From Ephemerocybe angulata (lineage: Eukaryota; Basidiomycota; Agaricomycetes; Agaricales; Psathyrellaceae): a stretch of DNA of 64,000 nt. The position numbers and the translations under genes were made by a program. The notes below the pieces were generated by a model. It saw only the letters and a list, made by a program, of their open reading frames with translations. It made no database searches and was not told where the DNA came from. The DNA is taken from assembly GCA_013368325.1 (NCBI GenBank), contig JAACJK010000174.1:124001-188000 (forward strand), in the 5' to 3' direction. Below, in pieces: positions 10,683-21,679 of this stretch (positions are counted from its first letter, which is position 1; the number at the start of each line of letters is the position of its first letter).

Positions 10683-11558
10683 TTACAATGGATTCAGGAA
10701 TAGATGGGATTGGTTGGGAACGATAGATGTGGTAGGCGCGGGGATCCCTGCGCCATCCCATGGCTCAGGTGGTGGAGGTACTACAGCGAAGCTTAGAGAC
10801 GTGGACTTGTCCATCTCCAGGCAAATTTCCCCGTGCTCCTTGCTCGTAGGATGGCGTTTGAGGAACTTGAGGAACCGCGTGCCAGGCACATACCTGGCTC
10901 CGCCACGTATCTTCATCCCTTCAAGGATAAAGGTGTGTGCCTCAGTGGTCGCCCTGCTTCTGACAAGCTCCAGGGCATCGTCGAAACAGTTGGGCGGGAT
11001 CATGCCAACCGCAGCGAGGTCGGCGTACCAGAAGCTGAGGACTTCGAGGTCGGTGATAGAGGCTGGGTGGCGGAAAGGCTCATCCGAGGGACGGGGCTGT
11101 ACCTTGGGCTGTGGTGACACAGTCAGTCAACTACTTCACTTCCCCAGTCGAGCGCTTTCACATACCTGAGTATACCATTTCCGCTGGAAATCCCTCTCAG
11201 TTTCGTAAAGGAGGCCGGACCATAGTTTAAAGGCTGGCTCCGTCTTTAAGTCCACCCCCTCCAACCCAACTGTTTCCTCGCAGATGCTGGGGTAGCAATC
11301 TTGATTTTCCTCCAGTAACTGGATTGCGCGGTGCACAGCGATTGCAATGGTTCTGGAGTATTTGATGGCCTCTGGTCTTGGCTTGTGGCGGAAGATGAAT
11401 GCGTCCCTAATAGCCTTGATTACAGGTCCAGCGGTGTCGTACTCCCGTGGAATGCCCTGTTTATTCAGAGCCTTCCCCGCCATCCGAACGGCGAGGATCT
11501 CGATGTATCCCCACCATGCAATGGTTAAATCGTTCGCGTCGGCTCCTGAAGACTGCAT
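10683..11558 (-). CDS. Two-exon gene of unknown function, CAAAGC-promoter group
   Basis: Exon 1 (11558-11166) and exon 2 (11108-10683) are joined in phase 0 by a 57-base intron with GTATGT donor and CACCACAG acceptor, giving about 272 residues. The middle is helical in appearance (RTIAIAVHRAIQLLEE). The segment SFWYADLAAVGMIPPNCFDDALELV followed by EAHTFILEGM resembles AYLVAEL.RVGI....EHAM and YLGICDEM in the genes at 12107 and 21680, so a distant relationship is plausible. That block is vaguely like MIF4G/HEAT helical repeats, but I would not assign it. Three CAAAGC-type boxes lie upstream (11713-11844). Confidence 0.62.
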
Positions 11559-11850
11559 CGCAGTCGGCGTGGTAGGGCGGATGGATTGGAAGGCCTTAGG
11601 GGATGCGGATGGTGTGGTTTGAAGGAAAGAGGTGGTTCGAACTCGATTGCTGAGTTCAACTAAGCCGTGATTCCCACGGCATGAGGCGCGTCACGATCAC
11701 GCTTCAGCGTGACAAAGCCCAAGTCCATTGTTCGTGACGTAGGGGACTGGGAGTGTCATCGCTTTGCGCCATGGAACGTGGAACGTGGATCGAGTATTGC
11801 AAGTTCTTCGAAGTGGGGTACTGACCATAGCTCAGAGTGCTTTGTGTACC
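11559..11850 (-). promoter_or_regulatory. Putative promoter with CAAAGC boxes
   Basis: CAAAGC/GCTTTG occurs at 11713-11718, 11761-11766 and 11839-11844 upstream of the start at 11558. A GTCACGATCACGCTTCAGCGTGAC imperfect palindrome at about 11689-11713 adjoins the first box and might be a second binding site. Confidence 0.45.
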
Positions 11851-12106
11851 CGCAGTTAACAAATGGCTTCTCCAATGTTCGCTCATCTAATCCTGCGCTC
11901 GCCCGCAATGGTGCCAAATGCGCGACCGCGATTCTACCTTGGCGATACTGAGAGGACGCAATACGATTCAGCCATTCTCCTGCTAGAGATTATATCAAGA
12001 CGATATAGTACGCAATGCATTGCTCAGATCCATTGCATAAATAGAGTCTGCCGAACATCTAGAGTACATGTACACTGATTCCTTGCCAAAATGAGCACAC
12101 GGCCCA
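11851..12106. other. Intergenic stretch, nothing recognised
   Basis: Short AT-rich spacer between the upstream boxes of the 10683-11558 gene and the 3' end of the next minus-strand gene. Confidence 0.5.
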
Positions 12107-12670
12107 TCACCCTCTTCTGACATCACTGTAGGACAACCCTGCCCTAACCCTCAACTCCTCCAAAACCGCCACCGCCCCCCGCTCACACTCAAAACCGACC
12201 CGCGTCCCGCCCACGCTTCTCATTCTAATCTCTTCGCAAATACCCAACGCCACATCCGGCGCACGCCGACTTCTCATAAAAACACACCCGACAGCTTCCC
12301 CCGCCGCCGTACCGTCCAAAATCCCAACCCGACTCAGCTCTGCAACAAGGTACGCCCTGATCCTCAACGTCTCCGTATCACCATCTACGACTCGCTTGAG
12401 GAGGTTCAACGCAACCTCGCCCAAGTCCCTCCTGAAATTCTCCGCCATCGCGCGACTCCCCGCAGGTGTAAACTCGAGAACCTCGCGCATCCCCGAGGCG
12501 ATTCTCGCCACCATATCTGTGTGGTGCGCGCCTATGGCGCTGTGTGTGCGGTCGCCGTCGAGGGCGAGGGCGAGGAAAATCTTACGGTCCACGCCTGAGG
12601 GGGCTTCGGCGTATTTGAGTGCGAGGGCATTGGTGAGAACCCTCACTAGGGGTTTAGTGGTGGTGGACAT
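12107..12670 (-). CDS. Small gene of unknown function, paralogue of 21680-22216
   Basis: I start it at the ATG at 12670 (MSTTTKPLVRV) because that aligns with the N-terminus of the paralogue and lies about 70 bp below a TATATAAA box (12747-12740). An in-frame start further upstream would overlap that box. The product is 187 residues in one exon. Shared with 21680-22216 are LA.ALA.KYAE, DR(T)HS.I.A..T..VA..., RIRAYLVAEL.RVGI and LGIC(D)E.R.RSV. The predicted all-helical fold and the RIRAYLVAEL block faintly recall MIF4G-like HEAT repeats, which is too weak for a functional call. The G+C content is high relative to its surroundings. Confidence 0.65.
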   Translation of the reverse strand: MSTTTKPLVRVLTNALALKYAEAPSGVDRKIFLALALDGDRTHSAIGAHHTDMVARIASGMREVLEFTPAGSRAMAENFRRDLGEVALNLLKRVVDGDTETLRIRAYLVAELSRVGILDGTAAGEAVGCVFMRSRRAPDVALGICEEIRMRSVGGTRVGFECERGAVAVLEELRVRAGLSYSDVRRG

Positions 12671-12900
12671 GGTAGTCGGCGGAATGAGTATACGTTTGGG
12701 GTTGAATGTGGGGTGAGGAGAATATGGTCGTAAAAGGGGTTTATATAGATATAGTGGCTTTGAAAACGCACAGTAGACAATGAACAAAGCCCGTGGGGCT
12801 TTGATATGGAATGAATGGTCATTGTGCCTTGACAAAGCCACCTAGCGGACTCGGGGATGCTAAGGTGGGAGCGCGGGTGGTATAAACTTGGACAAAGCAC
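12671..12900 (-). promoter_or_regulatory. Promoter with TATA box and five CAAAGC boxes
   Basis: CAAAGC/GCTTTG occurs at 12757-12762, 12785-12790, 12798-12803, 12833-12838 and 12893-12898, five copies in 142 bp, just upstream of TATATAAA (12747-12740) and the start at 12670. Confidence 0.58.
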
Positions 12901-13407
12901 ATTCAGGGCGATTGCGGCGCTTCCTGGAAAGACATTCGCCTATCCGTTGTCTGGCCAATATCTATCGTAGATGGTTTTGGGTGCGCGAATTTCAACCTTA
13001 GTTCCAGACATACGAATTCAAAGCTCAGTGAAGAACCGCATAGGCAAGGCCGAGCCGAATAGTCAACTTAGTTCAGTAACTTCTTGATTTAGTTGTAATT
13101 TAATTGGTCTGAGGTCATGATGAGGTGGGGACGCTTGCCCGGCAGGTGGTACGCACACCTTTGCTACAAGTCGAGGCCAGGCATTTCTAACACATATTAA
13201 TATCATATCCCCTCAATGTGACTCGTATTTTCTATCATCGCCTCGATTCTTGTATACTGGATCATGCATATGTGCGAAAGATCAACGAAAGAGACCAGGT
13301 ATGTTCGAGTCACTGCACTAGATCTGACAGCGAAAGCGCGGGTGCCGATAACCAAGTCGCATCGTCTCCTTCTCGCCAAGCCCTTCTAACCGGTGATCCC
13401 TGCCCCC
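12901..13407. other. Intergenic stretch, nothing recognised
   Basis: No supported gene, RNA or repeat between the promoter at 12900 and the transporter remnant. Confidence 0.5.
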
Positions 13408-14086
13408 TCAAACTCTCTTCCTGTTCTCCCACGCAATGTACAGTGCAGTGAGCGAGACGATGACAAATATCGCAGAGCATGCTGAGAGGTTGACGAGATT
13501 TCCTTTGCGGTAATCGGGTGCGTCGCTAGGTGCGTACGTCCATACGCTGAACGATCGTCGAGTAAGCAAATCTAGAGGTCAGACCTAACCAGACCGAAAT
13601 ATGTACGCCATGACTGCGCCAAAGGCACCTATGCCTGGAATAGCTGCTGTGACGACTGCACGCATCGTATCAGGGGCTGCATTGTCGGTACCCCAAGTAA
13701 CCAGCTAGGACTCGCGAAGAAGAAGGTGGAGAGGAATGCGAAGGCCGTGCGAGTAAGCCAAGAGATCTCAAAAAAGGAAGAGTACGAAGCTCGCACCATC
13801 GGCCCACCCACGGACCCACCCATTATCATCAAGAAGCAAGCGGCATATCTGTTGCAATAATTAGTTCGTGAAGCTTCGAAAGCAGAGATGATGATGATGC
13901 GCACCGAGTCTGAGGATGCTTTGTCGAGACAGATATCGCATAGCCGATGATTACGAGGACTACGTTGTACAGGAGATTGGTAGCAAGCGCTTCTTGAGTC
14001 GAGCGCTTACCCAAGCATTGATGACTACCCAGACCGCGCTGGCTACGTATGGAGGTACCGTGCGCAGCTGAACTTCGACGGTGCCT
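13408..14086 (-). pseudogene. 3' remnant of an MFS transporter gene (allantoate-permease type)
   Basis: Exon pieces on the minus strand spell the C-terminal half of a Dal5-like major facilitator: VPPYVASAVWVVINAW, then VLVIIGYAISVST, RYAACFLMIMGGSVGGPM, WGTDNAAPDTMRAVVTAAIP and APSDAPDYRKGN, with the last helix and a stop at 13408. Introns fit at 13800-13709 and 13588-13547. The first piece runs into a stop (TAG near 13971) and must shift frame to reach VLVIIGYA. The first half of the transporter is absent: upstream of 14086 the sequence changes to something unrelated. I read it as a 5'-truncated, frameshifted relic. Confidence 0.7.
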
Positions 14087-14499
14087 GACAAAGTCAAATA
14101 AGCTTGTCGATTTCGACGAGGGAGTCAAGAAGCGCACTGTAAGTCCCCTCTATCCAAATGCGATTCATCAGTCGGGTATCTTTAGATAGAAGAGAATATA
14201 CGGACGCGATCTGATGACTGATGGAAGGGACAGGCTGAGTCCCTGGAGCCTGAAGCACATGTTCAATAGCACGAAGCAAAGCGTGCATGAAAACGTCTGT
14301 GGAGGCAAGAAGTGTGACTATTATGAATAACCTGGGGGGACTACCCACGATAAGGTTAAATGAGCGCAGCACGAGCTTTGGTGTCGTTTTCTCCTTCAGC
14401 CCCTGCGATTGGTAAAGAGCACGGCGCCGAATGGCGGTCGAGGATTTGTGGTGGTGTGTGCGTCGAGGAGCGCTTTCGGCTTTCGCAGTGCCGGCGACA
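14087..14499. other. Spacer between transporter remnant and repeat copy C
   Basis: A minus-strand open stretch around 14094-14372 has no recognised domains; otherwise I see nothing supportable here. Confidence 0.4.
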
Positions 14500-16150
14500 G
14501 CTCGGTGATTTGCACCGCCCCCACGGGCGGCGGCCGGCGTGATTCCCGTGATCTCTCCCCAATTGGGTCTTCTCGAAACGGACTCTTCCGTTTTCTTCCT
14601 CCCCCCACGTCGTACCGGCGCACCCAGCCAACGATGGCGACACCGACCTGACCTCTTCGTGCGCCAATCTTTTGGAGATTCTCTGACTTGAGCCGTGCAT
14701 GGGGCGACAAGAAAGCTCTGTTTCTAGGCCTCGTACCACGTCCAGATCAGTGACCCCCGATACGAGCCTAAGCTCGATTCCTGTCGCGTGCAACCAGTTA
14801 CCAGCGCTCTTGCTTCAACAGCAGGCTGGATGGAAGATTTGCTGGTTGGAGTGACTTCCGCCCAGGTACGTACGCCATGTTCTCTCCATTTCCCCACATT
14901 CTCTGGCGCCCCGTCTCTGCCAGCGTCTACCCCGAGTCTACCAACGCATAACCCTTCGTCTCCCCACGCGTCCTTCAGAACCATTGGCTTTTGCAGTCAC
15001 GTCAGGTCCCTGGCGGATTCGCGTCGATCCTGTGCTTCTGCTATCGGTCGAATCGCCGGACGCTTGAGTGGGCTCACGAGACGGATGCACTTTGGTTGGC
15101 AGTCGGGTCATCGTGTCCCCCTTGATCTATCAACCTTATCTCATTCCCTTTCTTCGTTCTATCTGACCTCCTGTGCGATGGACGCCTTAAGGTGCCGATC
15201 TTCCTTCTGATCTCGCAATCGAAGGTCCCATCGAGGGTTATTCCTTCCGCCCGCTGCTCCTCGAAGCTGAACCTCATTTCATGCGCGGTCTCTCACTTCA
15301 CTTATGCTGTCACCCCGGGCGGCTGGCGTGTGCGCGTCGATGTTGCGCTGCTCGCCGCCCCTGGGCGTCGAGCAGTATGGGTATGCTGCGCCTGCTACTT
15401 GGTCAGACTTGACGCGTTCGCGTGTACGGGTCGAGTGGTATAGGGCTGGTCCGTTCATCTCCTTCTGTTCGTTTGCTCGAGCCTCGCTCTGTTCGTGTGC
15501 TCGTTCCTCTCCTTCGTTCCTTTTCCTTTTTTTCGTTTCTGTTACCGATTTGTTCGCAGAGCCCGCCTGATAACCTGACGAATGCAAGATGCGCCCCGGA
15601 GGGACATTTCGCCATTATAAGATCGATAAGCCTGTTATATCCGTTCCAAATGGATAGGCACCTTTCAACTTTATCTGGCGGGACTGTTAATTGTCGGGGG
15701 CTCTGACTAGTAACATGTCAAAGGATTGGGCGGTTGGTGTCGCTGCGCGACGAAGTGGACTTGTTTCGTTTGGGGGAGGATCGACCATCGCCCATTCTTT
15801 CTTTCGTTCTCGCGTACTCACCCAGATCGTATGTTTGATCCCTTGATTCACGCCTTTGTTTCGATCCACCCAATCTCGGGAATTGTACATTGTGCGCACG
15901 GCGTTGGGTGGGTCGGCCGGTGGGCGCCTCGATCGCCGTTTCCTGTGTTTCTGCCTTCCCTCTGTTCCCGTACCCCCTATGTACGTTTCTCGGTCTCGTC
16001 TCCAAGGACTCTCCAGGCGCACCCCTGAGACTGTGTAATCACGCTAGGTGGTTTGGGCAACGTGCGTTGCCTCCCCGCCATGTGTGCATTGCACAGGTTG
16101 GAAGGTGACTGCGCTTGGTACTAGGGCTGGATTCGAGGTACGGGGGTATA

Positions 16151-16176
16151 CAGTGTTCTGGCACTCAATGGGACAC
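16151..16176 (+). repeat. Left terminal inverted repeat of the pogo-like element
   Basis: 26 bp, identical in reverse complement to 20535-20560; preceded by the TA target site at 16149-16150. Confidence 0.93.
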
Positions 16177-18357
16177 CAAAGTCTCTTGGGTCATGCCAAA
16201 GGCTATTTTCAACGTAGGCACTCAAATTTTGGTAAATTGACTGATTAGTGTGTTAGTTTCTATTATATGTACAGTGTAGATTATACAGGCTTGCTATTGC
16301 TATTCAATCCGTTGAAAGTTCAGGAGGATGAAATGTCCCAATTTCGCGATGATGGGACGCGTGTGACGGGATGTGACATGCCCTAAATCGGGGCTGATTG
16401 TGACATCAGTTGTTGTCAATCCATCTCTTCTTCATCGTCTTCGTCGTCGTCGTCGTCCCCTGCGGCTGCATAGTCGTCTGGAAGGGTGGGTTTTCGTGGG
16501 CGGGTCAGTTTACGAGGATGATTCTTCTTCGGGACACCCTCTGCTTGAAGCTTGGTGCAGGTAAGCTCCCATTCAGCAACCATTTCTGCGTGCTTTCTCT
16601 TAATTTCGACCCATTCAGCTTCTAGCTTTGCCTTTGCGTCTTTCTTCGCTGCACGGGTGTCCGCTCTCGCCAGCTTAGCGGCCTCCTTCGCCTTTTTCTC
16701 TTCCTCCTGCAACCGAAGTCCCTCAAGAACTTCGTCCGATGAGAAAACTTGCCCCTTCGAAGAATCAATCACCAGTCTTCGCCCCGATCCCTCGCGCTGC
16801 TTCTCCTTCCCATAGAGAGCACCGTTGAGTTTCTGGAGGTGGAGGTTCTGTATGACCATGGTCGCATGAGCCCCCTCGATTATCCCTTCCTGCGCATGAT
16901 GGAGTTTGGCGGCATGCGTGAGGTGAGTGCGCAGCCTCTCGTTTTCGTGGACCAGCTGCTCATATGACATGTTTGCAGTTACCGTCCTCGCCAACGACCA
17001 GTCGGGTTGTTCCAAGGGAGGGAGATCTTCAATCATAGGGTCGAGGATTGGGGTCGATGAGGTTATCTTGGCCTTCGAAAGAAGAATCGACCCAGAGCTG
17101 GTGGATGCGAGGGCGGCGTACATGGACCGCATACGTTTCGAGGGCGTGTATAGTGTGGGATCAGCATCGAGATGGGCTGCAGTTCGCCGCAGGGAAGGAG
17201 TGGAAGGCGAGGTCATAGTTTCAGGTATGTTGTCATGTGCTCTTCCATGCCGGGTGTGAGTTGACGGTGATAAATCGAATGCAGTTGGCGGTCTGCTCGC
17301 CATAGCAGCCATAACCGCCCGGACAGGACTTGGTTGAGGGAGTGGGAAGGATCCTTTGGTAGAGGTGGTAATGCTCGGCTTCAGCTGCTTCTCGGTGATG
17401 ACAGTTCGGCAGAATGGGTGTACTCCAGTGACACGAAAGGCCACTTTTGTGGTCGGGATCGTGAAGGACTTTTGATATGCACGACTGAAGAGGTACGTAA
17501 ATTGGTTCTTGTCGGCAGCTCGGCGGTGCTCGTCGTTGAATCTCATGAGCTCCCTTTTCCAGTTCTCCTTCATCCTGGCGAAGCACACGACGTCAAGGCC
17601 TTGAAGCGCATGCGTGCAGTGGGCGGGGTATCCAAGCAGTACAATGTTATGTCGGCGGGCGATCTCAATGAACCGGATTGAATAATGGGAACTGTGGCCG
17701 TCGAGGAGTAGAACACGGGTACGTCCTCCCGCCTTCTCTCGTGTTGCTGGTTCGAAGATGTGCTCCAACCAGTTACAGCCAATCTTGGTGTCGGTCCAGC
17801 CTTTCTCGGAGGTCGTTACGCTAGGTACACAAATCTGATAAGTAAGTTACCTCTACTGAGCTGAAAGATTAGAAACTCACTATGCACCGATAGAATTCCC
17901 CTTTATCCAATCGTCCTTGATGTACATGCCCTTGAAGATCAGGAGTGGTTGGACCGTTGTCCCATCAGCGCATATCGTGACCACGGCAGTCGTGTTCTCT
18001 CGGTCGGCCCCTCCCTGCTGGTGCTGCGTCTTCGTTCCCCGTGCCCCCACTACTCGGTCTGTCCCCTCATATGCCATCGGGAACCCGCTCTCATCCATTC
18101 CATACAGGTTCTCGGGCTCGACACCAGCCTCGACAACAAACTTTTCGACAACATCGAACCACGACTTGACGGCTTCCGGATTGAGCGACTGTGCTCGTTG
18201 AGTGTCGAGGGATTTACTCCACAAGGATTGGAGGTGCTCGTTATGGCGGCTAAGAAACCTGTAGATCCAGGTGTCGCCCACTGGCTCGTAGCCAGGGCCT
18301 TCGCGAGTTTGGAGGAGGAGGTTTGCATACTGAATAATTTCCCGGTGCCGGAGGGGG

Positions 18358-19820
18358 CCATCATAGAAAAAGCGGGTAGCATTTCTGGTTCATATGTGCA
18401 GATATGGGTACAAATGTACATTTCTGATAACCGCTACAGAAATGGGGTAGATCCAATATCTGCTGTGGCCAACAGAAATGCGGTGGGGAACAGATCTGGC
18501 TCAGATATGTAGCACTCTACAGAAATGCGAGCCAACATGTATTCAGGATTCGTGTTACAGCTCATTGATTTCTTGTACGAAAGGAAGGTCACATATCATA
18601 TATTCATCGGTGGCTACATTACAAGGTACAGGCGAACTAAATACCAGGCAACATACCGGCGCAGAAGAGAGAGTTTGGAGAATGTGATGAGCTGCCTGAC
18701 ATGAACGAGGGGCAGAAGACTCACCACAGCGACGGAACAAGCTCAAATAAAGGAGTAGACACGCCGAGAAGGGGTGGTGTGAGTGCCGATACTAGGCAGA
18801 AGGACAGATAGACGCACCTTGCCTACGTCCATGACGGGAACGCCCATTCTCCCGGCTCGCCACCATGCAAAGCCCAGCGTGGCCGCGCTATCGAAAGGCG
18901 GGAGCGAGAGGTGTATGGTGCTCCCGCCTTAGAACGTAAGGCGATGCGCAGTTCCGCTCGGTCGTCTGTGGGTCGCGGTGGTCGAATCCCGCTGGGCGAG
19001 GCCGTCAAAGGGTCGATCACGTCGAATGTTGCTGGGCGGGGTGCTCGAATGCTCAAATCTTGCTAGGCGAGGTCGTCAAATGGTAATTCTCGCTGGGCGG
19101 GGTCGACATTTCGTCGAAACAAGTAACTGGGACTTGGCGAGACCGTCGGCTTGGCTGTGGCGCTCGAACTTCGCTGGGCGGGGTTGTCGTCGCTCAGGAT
19201 GGCTTGCATGCGTCGATGCCGTAGCTGGGCGGCGTCGAAGGAAGATCAGAAGGTGTGCGATGGGAGGGCACAGTGGAGGGTGATACCTGGGTGGGAGGAT
19301 ATGGAGGGAAGGAAGGAAGAAGGAGCGATGCGCGACGCGTCGCGCCCCAGGCTTATATAGCCGCGTCTTCCGCACGGACCATTCACGTGAGGGAATTCAA
19401 GGTCCGCCCAACTCCGCAAGAGGCCTCCGCTGTTTGTTCGCCCCGCCCTTGGATTTGGCGCGCGCCAAAACGCGCGGCCTGGTCGACCGACGTGACTTGG
19501 ACGTGACGTCAACACACTGGTAGCGACCTCTGCGAGAAGAGTTGGTCATCCACTTCCCAGATCTGTAGCATATCTGTTCCGTTTCTGCTTTCGTATGTCA
19601 GAGGTTTCCGGATCTGCGAACGTCTGGCAGGGATAAGCCGTAGATGGTCTGGAAATGATAGATGTATGCCACAGCTGTGTAGGTAAGCTAGATATTACTC
19701 AGATCTGATGCATACCTGGTGATAGCTATCGTAGTTACTCATTTCTGGCCCGTATCTGGTGTGAAATGCCAGTTTCTGCGCCTGATGTACCAGAAATGCA
19801 GACCGCTTTTTTTATGATGG
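18358..19820. mobile_element. Non-autonomous inverted-repeat element inside the pogo transposase
   Basis: The two borders are inverted repeats of about 35 bp: 18358-18392, beginning CCATCATAGAAAAAGCGGG, and 19820-19786 in reverse, beginning CCATCATAAAAAAAGCGGT, both continuing into GCATTTCTGGT. The 200-300 bp next to each end are crowded with CAGAAATG, CAGATATG and CAGATCTG words, the subterminal repeats typical of DNA transposons. No open frame looks like a transposase. The flank suggests a 2-bp CC duplication, but a C run makes the length uncertain. I do not assign a superfamily. Confidence 0.75.
18940..19240 (+). repeat. Degenerate short tandem array inside the inserted element
   Basis: The core CGCTGGGCGRGGYCGTC recurs about eight times at uneven spacing of 30-45 bp between 18990 and 19235 (for example at 18992, 19030, 19062, 19090, 19170 and 19223). 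It is G-rich on the plus strand. It may have served as a binding array or may be replication slippage. Confidence 0.55.
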
Positions 19821-20534
19821 GGAAACCACGGTCAGCCGACTCGAGGATGAACCGTACCAAGGTTTTCTCTTCCGTCACCGTCAGCTTCTGCCGTGTAGCA
19901 TCCTCTTCCGCCTTCGTCTTCCCCTTCCCTTTCACATGTCGCTCCAATGTAGATTTTGGTATCCCAAATCGAGCTCCAATCGTGCGCAGTCCATCTGTGC
20001 CGCGACTTCCGCCGGCAGCAACATGGTCCTTGTAGGCTTTGACAGCCTGTCGTAAGATATCTTCTCTCTCGTTACGTCTCTTGAGGCTCTTGACACGGTT
20101 TGATTCGCTCTTCCCCGTCATTTGGTGACGAGAAGCTGGCCCTAGCTGGCCTGGGAGGGAGAACGATGGTCCAACGGCACCCATCATTTTGCCCTCATGT
20201 CACGCTGTGGTCGACCTCAATTTCTGGGGTCATTTCCTGTCCGATTTCCCTCGTTTTTGAGGCGTTTTGAAGCCAATGTGCAGGGCTATCGGATGCAGTG
20301 GTTATCTTTCGTGCGATTTCCTTACATCTGGAGATATTTCCCCAAAGAAATTGGGGGATAATCAAAATGGCACATGGCACCTCTTAATTGCCAAATATCT
20401 CCCTCCCCTTTCGCTCTAGGAATTTCGTACTATACTTGATGATGGATACCGACAGAATATCTTAAATGGCGAAGGAATCATGCAAAAATCTGTATATTTG
20501 AGTAAGATATGGGCTTCCGTCCCATTGAGTGATC

Positions 20535-20560
20535 GTGTCCCATTGAGTGCCAGAACACTG
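20535..20560 (-). repeat. Right terminal inverted repeat of the pogo-like element
   Basis: 26 bp, perfect inverted match to 16151-16176; followed by the duplicated TA at 20561-20562. Confidence 0.93.
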
Positions 20561-20990
20561 TAGTGCACACCATTCTTGCGCCGTGTGTCGATTGAGACTC
20601 TTGCACGTTCGTACATTCACTTCCCATTCATCTGATTTCTCTTCGTTCGCGGACTCCGTCCGATGTCCGGACCTTCGTATACTTGGTGCGCCCTCGGTGG
20701 GATGACCGATCACGTCGGTGATGTTCTGATATCTGTTCGACACGGATATGGACTCGTCGATGTTTAGGCCTATCGCTTCGCTTCGTGTGCTCCTCGGGTA
20801 GTTGTTGGGTCTTCGAGTTACTCGGTCGGTTCGCGCTCGTGTGGGCTTTGTTTTGGATTATGACTGAATGTTTGTCGATCATTGTGTCGAGTTTCTGAGG
20901 GATGGAATAAGTCGGTGGGATAATGGGATCGACTTGTAGACTCTGTGCGGGCAACATTCGTACGGAGAGCAAAATCAGATACGGACCAGG

Positions 20991-21240
20991 GCAGGAGAAA
21001 AAAGGATAGCTGTCATTGGGCCAGCAGCGTTGGACTGGCGCGGTGCGCTGTCTGACACGCTTCTCCGCTTACTCTTATTGCACTCCGTGTCCCTGTGACA
21101 CACGACAGAACATGTACATTCTATGGTGGAAGAGCAGCTATGATTGTTGCTTCTGGTAGATACCCGCCAATCAGACATATACCATGTGCGTAACCGTCCT
21201 CGGGGCACCATGAGAATGGTCGTTGAAACGAAAACGTGTG
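20991..21240. other. Intergenic stretch, nothing recognised
   Basis: Spacer between the outer remnant of copy C and the promoter of the 21680 gene. Confidence 0.45.
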
Positions 21241-21679
21241 CCCAACAGGGACGACTCTATTTGCAAGGTGGCTTGGTCAAAGCACAACGACGAGATCAAG
21301 AAAACTCCACATTTTAGTGAATTGACGGATCAGGGTAGGTAGGTAGGGTTGGTAGAAGGTTAAGTGGTCCCAGGTAAATGGCTTTGTCGACCCTTTTTAG
21401 TATTTATGGACATCGTCTCGTGGACGGTGCAAAGCAACGACGCGCCATGCGCCACGCACACAATTTAAAATCAAAGCAAATGTAAACCTGACCGTGCTTT
21501 GTGCGCTATCGAGGTCTACCGCCCAGGTGAATTTCCCAAAGCCCAGTGTTCATCCAAGAATAATGAGCGTTATATTTGCGTGCATTGTCCACAACATTTG
21601 GAGTATATAACTCTCCCTACTCAAGTGCAGACTTCCCGACACAACCCACCTCTCCCCCATACTCGTTCTATCAACCGCC
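21241..21679 (+). promoter_or_regulatory. Promoter with TATA box and six CAAAGC boxes
   Basis: CAAAGC/GCTTTG occurs at 21278-21283, 21381-21386, 21430-21435, 21472-21477, 21496-21501 and 21537-21542, followed by TATATAA at 21604-21610 and the start at 21680. GTGCTTTGTGCGCTATCG (21494-21511) nearly repeats 6615-6632, and GTGCAAAGCAACGA (21427-21440) nearly repeats 6483-6496, although the genes downstream belong to different protein families. Confidence 0.62.

Larger units (their letters stand above)
16416..20187 (-). pseudogene. Pogo-type DDE transposase, interrupted by an inserted element
   Basis: The N-terminal part (20187-19821; an alternative start is ATGACGGGG at 20121) has a psq/CENP-B-like helix-turn-helix (ILRQAVKAYKDH ... 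GIPKSTLERHVKGK) up to ESADRGFP. The frame then enters the insertion. After it, from about 18357, the protein resumes with LRHREIIQYANLL and GDTWIYRFLSRH, followed by the catalytic domain. Candidate catalytic aspartates are in LYGMDESGF, LLLDGHSSH and LQGLDVVCF, so the triad looks intact. A 60-base intron (17880-17821) is in phase. The C-terminal tail (to 16416) is a Lys/Glu coiled coil ending in an acidic run. Removing the insertion plus two Cs restores GFPLRHREI, so the gene was intact when it was hit. Confidence 0.88.
16151..20560 (-). mobile_element. Pogo-like (Tc1/mariner superfamily) transposon, complete with TIRs and TA duplication
   Basis: Perfect 26-bp inverted repeats (16151-16176 and 20560-20535, starting CAGTGTTCTGGCACTC) end exactly at TA dinucleotides (16149-16150 and 20561-20562), the target duplication of Tc1/mariner elements. 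Inside is a minus-strand transposase with an N-terminal helix-turn-helix and a DDE_1 catalytic domain, as in pogo/Tigger elements. The 4,410 bp include a 1.46-kb secondary insertion (18358-19820), so the element itself is about 2.95 kb. Confidence 0.92.
14500..20990 (-). repeat. Copy C of the dispersed repeat, reversed and split by a pogo-like transposon
   Basis: Read on the minus strand, 16150-14500 continues copy B from about 7950 to 9725. The sequence 20990-20561 corresponds to copy B from about 7640 to 7950. The junction fits exactly: copy B around 7945-7955 (GATGGTAAGTGCGCAC) corresponds to the TA at 16149-16150 plus the sequence after 20561. So the 4.4-kb transposon at 16151-20560 landed inside this copy. 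The outer 3' part (20760-20990) is strongly diverged. Confidence 0.75.

Noticed and set aside
18940..19240. CRISPR-like array
   Set aside because: Irregular spacing, imperfect units and a eukaryotic context; it is a degenerate tandem repeat.
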